A stretch of DNA of 13,224 nt from Baffinella frigidus (Eukaryota > Cryptophyceae > Cryptomonadales > Baffinellaceae): positions 134,576-147,799 of the forward strand of contig MU646873.1 of NCBI GenBank assembly GCA_026770585.1, written 5' to 3'. This document shows positions 10,501 to 13,224 of this stretch, piece by piece (positions within the stretch are counted from its first letter, which is position 1; each line of letters starts with the position of its first letter). A model generated the notes under the pieces. It saw only the letters and a list, made by a program, of their open reading frames with translations. It was not told the origin of the DNA and searched no databases. The position numbers and the translations under genes were made by a program.

Positions 10501-13051
10501 GGTGGCCTCTGCAAAATTCAATCATCGAGTCTCAAGACCTAGACGAAGTTTTAACAGTCCCAGGCCTTCCGCGGTCCAATAAAGTAAGCAGAGTGGCCAT
10601 CCACACAGTGGGCTTCGAGGGTTTCGTTGGGGGCGGAATTCCGGGCGTAACGTGGCCAATTTGCATCAGAAATATTCTTCAAGTTAATTGTCTTCATGCA
10701 AGTTGGCTTTTGATGAAAGGTTCGTAGTCCACCGTGTGGGTTGGTATCAAGGAATATTGGGTGTCTCTGTGAGGACGGAGTTCCACTCGAGGCTGGAAGA
10801 GGGAGTATTTCAAATGTGGGGTTGTTAAATTTAGTACCAGTCTCGGGCAGGCTTGGTCACGTTCCTGAGGGAATCCCCCCAGGAACGTGACCAAACGCGA
10901 CATTCATGTGAGAACTACTACACAGCGGTCAACTTGTAAAGGACTTGTAAAGTCAAAACTTTTTTAAAAGTCACATTTCTAGCCTCGAGTGGTTCAGGAC
11001 GGGCCCGCCTCGGGGTAAGAGCCTCTTTGAAAATAATGCAGGCCGGCAACGAGACATTTCGCCTAACAGGTTTCGGGGTGAGTGAAGAAGTCGGAATCCA
11101 TGGTGGCCGTATTCGTGCCAGAAAAAAAATCTGTCTCCCTGACTAGGGATACTCTACAGGGGATACTCCCGGATTTGCGGTACAAATCCGTCAACTTTCG
11201 AACGTAAGACATCCCTTCCTCACGAAATTGGCAAAATCCCCGGATAGACTGAGACAGGGGGTCTACCCCTGACTCAGTCACGCGGACGCCGAAGCCAACT
11301 GTCCGAGGTGACTGCCTTGTCATGTCCCTGCAGGGGATGCACACCTCGATGGGCGTCCGGGTTCGAATCAGCCTTCCCATCATCTTCGGTGGGGCAATTC
11401 AGGGTCGCACTTGGAGCCGATCCACACGAGGCTACCTATGCGAACAGAATAAATGTCGATTGTAAACGTTATTTCGTCATGTGTAGTAATTTTCAGATGA
11501 AAAGCATCGACTTTATAGTCGGCCGACCGCTGAGCGGTCGGTAACGTGATCAATTACCCACATTTTCAAAAATGTCCTTTTTATTCTGTTCGTATGGATA
11601 GCCTCGTGTGGATAGGTTGATTGTTGGCAAATTTTGAAAGAGAAGGGCACGGGTTTTCCCAAAACTTTGAAAATTGGCTCTTCAATAACCCCCCGTAGAG
11701 CCCTGGGTGGACGCCACCTCGATGGTCTTCCGGTTCGACTATTCTCAAGTTGACATCTTGGGGTTTGCAGTACATATCCGTCAACTTTGAGGCGTAAATC
11801 AGCCTGTTATACACCGAGATAGACTCTACACGGGGATGCGTACCTCGATGGGCTTCCGGTTCGAATCGGCCTTCCCGTCATTCTGCGCACCAGGGTCACC
11901 GTCAGGCCTGGTCCGGGCTCTGCCTCCGTCTATTTGGGATCATCACTATGGTGAGACCAGGCTCTTTTCCGCTCCGAAGGTGACGGATGTGTACCGCGAA
12001 TCCAGCATGCCAGCCTGAAAATAATCGGTCAACCCGAGTGAGGCAGAGCTAGAGAATCTACAACGAGCGACACTCCAAAAATAGGAGAAAGGAGGGATGC
12101 GCGCTCCTATTCCTGGAGTGCCGCTCGCTGTAGAGGGATGTGTACAACAAACAAGAGTCGGCCTTGCCATCATCCTGCGCATCATGGTCAGGCCTGGCTC
12201 TGAGCTCGGTGCATCAGTCAGACTAGCCAAGTCTAGCAGTACATAATATCCAGAGTCTAGCTCTGTCTCAGTATGTTTGGGCTCCGTACATCTAGAGAGA
12301 CAAGGAGCTTCGTCACGCCAAAGTTGACGGATGTATACCACAATCCCAGAACGTCAACTTCTGAATAGTCTGCCAGGTTTCCTAGCTCTGCGCAACGCCC
12401 ACATTTTTCACCCTAAAGTTGACGGATCTGTACCACATTCCAGAACTTCAACATAAGAATAGTCTACCATGACAGCCCATGCTCACACTTAAAATATGAA
12501 AATCTCAAAAAAAAAAAAAAAAAATATTAATAAAAAATATGATTTATTATTAAAAAATATGATTTATTATTAACACCTTGCCTGAGAGCCCCTGGAAAGC
12601 CGCGTGCACAGATGACTCTAATCAGGCCTTCGGTAGAGGCCTTTTGATTGTTTGGGCCACCTTGCCTGGGAGGCTCCTTTTCACTCCTAAGTTGACGGAT
12701 CAGTACCACAACCCCAGGAACGTCAACATAAGAATAGGTGTGCAGTGAAGTTGGCCGCAAAAAGGATGCATACTAGGTAAAGTTAAGATATTTGTACCCA
12801 AACCATCTGCGTTTGCCATTGTCAAATATTGATGAGGACAACTTCTTTGCACGCCGCTCTAGTCAGTCAGCGCATGCTCACCTTGCCTGAGAGGCCCTGG
12901 AAAGTTAATTCCCTCAAGGCAAGTTTACTTTTGATGAAAGGTTCGTAGCCCACAGTGTGGAACCCCAGCACGTCAACATAAGAACAGTCACCTTGCCTGA
13001 GAGGCCCTGGAAAGCCGCGCGCACGGAGGGGTCTGCCAGGGCGGACGCCGG
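7474..13051 (-). CDS. RING-finger protein gene (SWIM/RING, ZSWIM2-like), five exons G-H-R1-R2-F
   Basis: Model from exons G1 (13051-12992), H2 (11882-11844), R1 (10032-9968), R2b (9453-9359) and F5 (7587-7474), read right to left. Phases agree at every junction. The product runs ALADPSVRAAFQGLSGK, then DGKADSNRKPIE, then the RING: ECTICFEALGESEELAWC, SDG, CGNNLHKGCLDMW, IRSCPLCRTTIPS, then ALGYANLAAASS and YNPAYGYYH. The eight zinc ligands are C,C,C,C,H,C,C,C with the C-x3-C-G-N-N-x-H-x2-C core typical of SWIM-associated RINGs. The likely role is an E3 ubiquitin ligase (family knowledge, not shown here). The SWIM motif itself is not in the window and would lie upstream (right). The gene continues beyond exon F at lower coordinates. 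It is convergent with the carrier gene. Confidence 0.78.
7685..7740 (-). pseudogene. Gene 2 exon F copy F4 (acceptor side)
   Basis: CACTCTCCCCAG, then SAPSTAIGYANLAAASSAPL in the same phase as F5. The exon start is well preserved but the second half diverges into G-rich sequence and no donor is seen. It is the best alternative to F5. Confidence 0.7.
7810..7865 (-). pseudogene. Gene 2 exon F copy F3 (acceptor side, decayed)
   Basis: CCCCGCAG followed by a recognisable but mutated exon start (ATTGGATGCGTGAAACTTGGAG where F4 has ATTGGGTACGCGAACCTTGCAG). Confidence 0.6.
7940..7996 (-). pseudogene. Gene 2 exon F copy F2 (acceptor side)
   Basis: CTCTCCCCAGGCCCCGCAG, then SVQALGYANLAAASSAP, nearly identical to F5's start. 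The downstream half is absent. Confidence 0.7.
8085..8126 (-). pseudogene. Gene 2 exon F copy F1 (acceptor side)
   Basis: CCCTCTCCCCAG, then SAPSTA, after which a 5-bp deletion before GGTACGCGAAC breaks the frame. It is the farthest copy from F5 and among the most decayed. Confidence 0.6.
8345..8570. repeat. Two-copy tandem duplication (~110 bp unit)
   Basis: About 8373-8463 and 8482-8570 share GTTGAGGGTTATNCAGCCGCG, an ACTAAATCGGGGGG-type stretch and a GCAGGAGTCCC end at roughly 80 percent identity. It lies in the R2/F intron of gene 2. It could be a further decayed exon-boundary duplication, but no protein family was recognised. Confidence 0.7.
8571..8704 (+). mobile_element. Dispersed ~130-bp element U, copy 1
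   Basis: Nearly identical (three substitutions over about 120 bp) to the inverse of 10325-10458. No long open frame, no terminal inverted repeats and no poly-A. No clear target duplication here. It is probably a SINE-like or RNA-derived element. Confidence 0.75.
8730..8796. repeat. Two abutting perfect palindromes
   Basis: 8730-8746 pairs perfectly with 8750-8766 (17-nt arms, 3-nt loop). 8765-8796 is a perfect 32-bp palindrome with no loop (GCGCAGGTCATCGTTG and its inverse). They overlap by 2 nt. Confidence 0.92.
8797..9094. other. Intron R2/F: no exon seen; telomere-variant repeats
   Basis: CCCTCAA/CCCTAAA units at about 9010-9071 and a G-rich run at about 8925-8950. They lie just beyond the donor of R2d on the minus strand. 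Nothing coding was recognised. Confidence 0.6.
9095..9153 (-). pseudogene. Gene 2 exon R2 fragment R2d (donor side)
   Basis: Reads GRSQEIRCCPLCRTTIPS, then TCAG|GTTGCG, a good GT donor. The exon start with C-G-N-N-L-H is missing. A T-type element precedes it in gene orientation (9157-9211). Confidence 0.75.
9157..9211 (-). mobile_element. AGTTGAC-type element, copy T6 (reverse, diverged)
   Basis: Minus-strand copy with ACACATCCGTCCACTTTAGAG at one end and CTTAAGTCAAC at the other. It separates R2d from R2c. Confidence 0.6.
9223..9286 (-). pseudogene. Gene 2 exon R2 fragment R2c (donor side)
   Basis: Reads DMWGRSQGIRSCPLCHNTIPS, then TCAG|GTACCT. The zinc-ligand pair C-P-L-C is kept. The exon start is missing, and the break coincides with the T7 element. 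Confidence 0.8.
9292..9346 (-). mobile_element. AGTTGAC-type element, copy T7 (reverse)
   Basis: GACTATCCTTAAGTCAAC on the left, AATACGTCAACTTTTGG on the right. It lies between R2b and R2c. Confidence 0.65.
9359..9453 (-). CDS. Gene 2 exon R2b (second half of RING), complete
   Basis: 95 nt. CCTTTCAG, then G + TGC GGG AAC AAC.. encoding CGNNLHKGCLDMWGRSQG and IRSCPLCRTTIPS, plus one nt. The first G completes the Gly codon begun in R1, and the last G starts the codon completed by F. It supplies five of the eight RING ligands (C, H, C, C, C). Its donor is GC (GCACTT) rather than GT, whereas the truncated copies R2c and R2d have GT donors. It is the only copy with both exon ends. Confidence 0.85.
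9531..9547 (-). pseudogene. Gene 2 exon R2 fragment R2a' (acceptor side, short)
   Basis: CCCATTTCAG, then GTGTGGGAACAACCA. This is the first ~16 nt of exon R2 (C-G-N-N), after which minisatellite-like CTGAGGCGGGCC follows. Confidence 0.65.
9580..9632 (+). mobile_element. AGTTGAC element, copy T8
   Basis: CCAAAGTTGACGGGTGTGTACCGCG .. GATGTCAACTTATGGAAAGTC. It lies between the two acceptor-side R2 fragments, about 18 bp from the break of R2a. Confidence 0.75.
9651..9692 (-). pseudogene. Gene 2 exon R2 fragment R2a (acceptor side)
   Basis: CATGTCAG, then G + CGNNLHKGCLDMW, identical to R2b, then it breaks off before the C-P-L-C half. Confidence 0.8.
9838..9958. repeat. GGGTTTCGGGTTT telomere-variant repeat
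   Basis: Units of GGGTTTC with GGGTTTT and GTGTTTC variants. On the minus strand it begins about 9 bp after the donor of exon R1. Confidence 0.85.
9968..10032 (-). CDS. Gene 2 exon R1 (first half of RING), complete
   Basis: 65 nt. CACCACCAG, then GGC GAG TGC.. encoding GECTICFEALGESEELAWC and S-D-(G), ending GG|GTACAA in phase 2. It supplies RING ligands 1-3 (C-x2-C-x12-C). It joins H2 (R-K-P-I-E) in phase 0 to give I-E-G-E-C-T-I-C, the usual lead-in for SWIM-associated RINGs. The upstream intron end, including CCGTGTATTCC and ACCCACCA, is shared with fragment R1b. Confidence 0.85.
10086..10160. repeat. CT/CCCT microsatellite
   Basis: Mixed (CT)n/(CCCT)n tract like that at 5093-5152. Confidence 0.95.
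10171..10250. repeat. Dispersed repeat, also at 10994-11087
   Basis: Both copies start with a single minisatellite unit (GGACGGGCCCGCCTC) and contain GCCGGCAACGAGAC followed by TTCGGGGTGAGTGAAG. Confidence 0.75.
10236..10264 (-). pseudogene. Gene 2 exon R1 fragment R1b (acceptor side)
   Basis: ACCCACCATCAG, then GAAAAGTGTACCATCTGC (E-K-C-T-I-C), then divergence. It lies upstream of R1 in gene orientation and keeps only the acceptor and exon start. A weaker echo of the intron part alone occurs at about 10475-10510. Confidence 0.75.
10325..10458 (-). mobile_element. Element U, copy 2, with 13-bp target duplication
   Basis: Inverse of 8571-8704. It is flanked by perfect 13-bp direct repeats TAGTGGCCATATT (10312-10324 and 10459-10471), which defines the insertion precisely and suggests retroposition-style integration. 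Confidence 0.85.
10472..10850. other. Intron H/R1 mosaic, with repeat J
   Basis: Repeat J at about 10684-10739 (TTTTGATGAAAGGTTCGTAG and flanks) recurs at about 12905-12957. On the minus strand both read an open H-T-V-x-Y-E-P-F-I-K-S stretch, but no splice sites or family could be assigned. Nothing else was recognised. Confidence 0.5.
10853..10894. repeat. Perfect 15-nt inverted repeat hairpin
   Basis: TTGGTCACGTTCCTG at 10853-10867 and its inverse at 10880-10894, with a 12-nt loop. Confidence 0.85.
11169..11201 (-). mobile_element. AGTTGAC element, partial copy T9
   Basis: GGATTTGCGGTACAAATCCGTCAACTTTCG, the inverse of the element's left half. Confidence 0.65.
11345..11384 (-). pseudogene. 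Gene 2 exon H copy H4 (donor side)
   Basis: Reads DGKADSN, then a 1-nt insertion shifts the frame before CCCATCGAG|GTGTGC. The donor is intact and the acceptor is degraded. Confidence 0.7.
11523..11541. repeat. Short GC palindrome
   Basis: CCGACCGC-TGA-GCGGTCGG. A lone half of an M element (GTGTAGTAATTTTCA) lies 30-45 bp upstream. Confidence 0.75.
11718..11737 (-). pseudogene. Gene 2 exon H fragment H3 (donor side)
   Basis: The T10 element runs directly into CGAACCGGAAGACCATCGAG followed by the donor GTGGCG. Only the last ~20 nt of exon H (N-R-K-T-I-E) remain. Confidence 0.75.
11737..11791 (-). mobile_element. AGTTGAC element, copy T10 (reverse, complete core)
   Basis: GACTATTCTCAAGTTGAC on the left, CATATCCGTCAACTTTGAG on the right. 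It abuts exon fragment H3 with no spacer. Confidence 0.85.
11844..11882 (-). CDS. Gene 2 exon H2, complete 13-codon microexon
   Basis: 39 nt, phase 0 at both ends. GGTGCGCAG, then NDGKADSNRKPIE, then GTACGC. It links exon G (..LSGK) to the RING exon R1 (GECTIC..). It is flanked by an acceptor-side copy (H1) upstream and donor-side copies (H3, H4) downstream in gene orientation. Assignment as a real exon rests on phase agreement and on the I-E-G-x-C-x-I-C junction. Confidence 0.7.
11916..12053 (+). mobile_element. AGTTGAC element, copy T11, long form with outer inverted repeats
   Basis: Outer ends GGCTCTGCCTCCGTC and GAGTGAGGCAGAGCTAG are inverted; the inner core (11973-12027) is diverged. 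At about 138 bp it is the best example of the full-length element. It lies between H1 and H2. Confidence 0.75.
12058..12133. repeat. 30-nt-arm imperfect hairpin
   Basis: CTACAACGAGCGACACTCC..ATAGGAG (12058-12087) pairs with CTCCTAT..GGAGTG..GCTCGCTGTAG (12104-12133) with a few mismatches and a 16-nt loop. Confidence 0.8.
12155..12174 (-). pseudogene. Gene 2 exon H fragment H1 (acceptor side)
   Basis: GATGCGCAG, then GATGATGGCAAGGCCGACTC (D-D-G-K-A-D-S), then divergence. The preceding intron sequence (AGGCCTGAC..TGATGCGCAG) is shared with H2. Confidence 0.75.
12256..12370 (+). mobile_element. AGTTGAC element, copy T12, long form
   Basis: Starts TCTAGCTCTGTCTCAG as in T2; core CCAAAGTTGACGGATGTATACC .. 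GTCAACTTCTGAATAGTC. Confidence 0.8.
12412..12464 (+). mobile_element. AGTTGAC element, copy T13
   Basis: CTAAAGTTGACGGATCTGTACC .. CTTCAACATAAGAATAGTC; outer word CTAGCTCTG at about 12382. Confidence 0.8.
12505..12575. repeat. A-run and AT-rich duplication
   Basis: About 18 A, then two copies of AAAAAATATGATTTATTATT, in an otherwise GC-rich window. It borders exon fragment G4. Confidence 0.9.
12577..12621 (-). pseudogene. Gene 2 exon G copy G4 (donor side)
   Basis: GCGCGGC-like start, TTTCCAGGGGCTCTCAGGCAAG, then the donor GTGTTA. It matches the last ~27 nt of G1 (A-F-Q-G-x-S-G-K), with weaker similarity upstream. Confidence 0.7.
12661..12676 (-). pseudogene. Gene 2 exon G fragment G3 (donor side)
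   Basis: GAGCCTCCCAGGCAAG followed by GTGGCC. It begins just after the T14 element. Confidence 0.6.
12685..12737 (+). mobile_element. AGTTGAC element, copy T14
   Basis: CCTAAGTTGACGGATCAGTACC .. GAACGTCAACATAAGAATAGG. Confidence 0.8.
12882..12957 (-). pseudogene. Gene 2 exon G fragment G2 joined to repeat J
   Basis: Repeat J (open frame H-T-V-G-Y-E-P-F-I-K-S-K) runs without a stop into TTTCCAGGGCCTCTCAGGCAAG and the donor GTGAGC. The G part is the last ~22 nt of exon G. Whether J is a genuine 5' part of an exon or a chance fusion is unclear. Confidence 0.6.
12959..12989 (+). mobile_element. AGTTGAC element, partial copy T15
   Basis: GAACCCCAGCACGTCAACATAAGAACAGTC, the right half only. It lies between G1 and G2. 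Confidence 0.7.
12992..13051 (-). CDS. Gene 2 exon G1
   Basis: 60 nt if the acceptor is CTGTCGGCAG. It reads PASALADPSVRAAFQGLSGK in phase 0, ending AAG|GTGACT. An upstream acceptor (TTATTAG at about 13065) is possible and would put it in phase 1. It would be the segment just before exon H and the RING. The family is not recognisable from this exon alone; it is included because of frame, donor quality and the same copy pattern as the other exons. Confidence 0.55.
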
Positions 13052-13179
13052 CTGCCGACAGAGTCTAATAATCAGGCCTTCCTTCGAGGTCTTTTGGTCG
13101 TTTTTGTGTGTGTGATATTTGTACCAATGCGCGCCGACTTCCGGCGCTCCGTGGTACAAATCGGGGGAAAGGCCTACGC

Positions 13180-13224
13180 GGTATGGTCCGCGAGGGCGGA
13201 CGCCGGCTGCCGACAGAGTCTAAT
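13180..13224 (-). pseudogene. Gene 2 exon G copy G0 (acceptor side, at window edge)
   Basis: Minus strand ATTAG..CTGTCGGCAG, then PASALAD, then divergence to a stop. Positions 13196-13224 are identical to 13041-13069. It is the upstream acceptor-side partner of G1. Confidence 0.7.

Noticed and set aside
11358-11870. GGTTCGAATC words resembling a tRNA B box, suggesting tRNA or SINE
   Set aside because: No cloverleaf stems or matching A box. The word is the antisense of D-S-N-R in exon H copies.

Overview
The window looks like eukaryotic nuclear DNA, most likely from a microalga or a related protist. The evidence is spliceosomal-type introns (mostly GT..AG, acceptors usually AG|G), blocks of plant/alga-type telomeric repeat (CCCTAAA/TTTAGGG) inside introns, many short inverted-repeat transposons, CT/GA microsatellites and no long intact ORF. 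The lineage is not settled: a prasinophyte-like green alga, a chromerid and a dinoflagellate are all compatible.

Two convergent genes can be read exon by exon. Gene 1 (+ strand, about 1-4751) is the C-terminal half of a mitochondrial carrier (SLC25/MCF) protein. Its exons are A (GLGATIARE), B (PSYGIYFVVYANLM), C (ALGAGASLLAG..YPGDVVK), D (FWEVAREVYEEGG..FFDGIGPK) and E (ARAATNHAVTFFVYDL, then a stop), and all join in phase 0. Gene 2 (- strand, about 13051-7474, running off the model at both ends) is a RING-finger protein resembling the RING module of SWIM/RING (ZSWIM2-like) ubiquitin ligases. Its exons are G, H, R1, R2 and F. The R1-R2 junction (phase 2 into 1) rebuilds a CCCCHCCC zinc-ligand set with spacing C-x2-C-x12-C-x3-C-x4-H-x2-C-x12-C-x2-C, and R2-F join in phase 1.

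The main finding is that all ten exons 'stutter'. Besides one good copy, each exon has 1 to 5 further copies within the adjacent introns, about 40 copies in total, and they follow a rule. Copies upstream of the good exon mostly keep the 3' splice acceptor and the start of the exon. Copies downstream mostly keep the end of the exon and the 5' splice donor. An intron therefore reads: exon n, decayed ends of exon n with donors, decayed starts of exon n+1 with acceptors, exon n+1. The break points often coincide with small inverted-repeat elements. These are chiefly a family ending in AGTTGAC/GTCAACT (about 15 copies), a CAACGAAATTTACTACAC-ended family between the C copies, and TA-target elements.

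Layout: 1-620 A copies and a hairpin; 733-936 telomeric block; 937-1319 B copies; 1523-2700 C copies with hairpin elements; 2870-2974 telomeric block; 2975-3475 D copies; 3500-4430 intron with a 146-bp palindromic element and a CT tract; 4435-4751 E copies and stop; 4752-7235 mostly non-coding, with nested TA-target MITEs, a 20-bp minisatellite and GA/CT tracts; 7236-8126 F copies; 8345-8800 tandem duplication, a dispersed element and two adjacent palindromes; 9095-9692 R2 copies; 9838-9958 telomere-variant repeat; 9968-10264 R1 copies; 10310-11340 repeat mosaic; 11345-12174 H copies; 12577-13224 G copies.

Both gene assignments rest on recognised motifs and on phase agreement across predicted introns. 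No transcript evidence was available, and exon edges are predictions.
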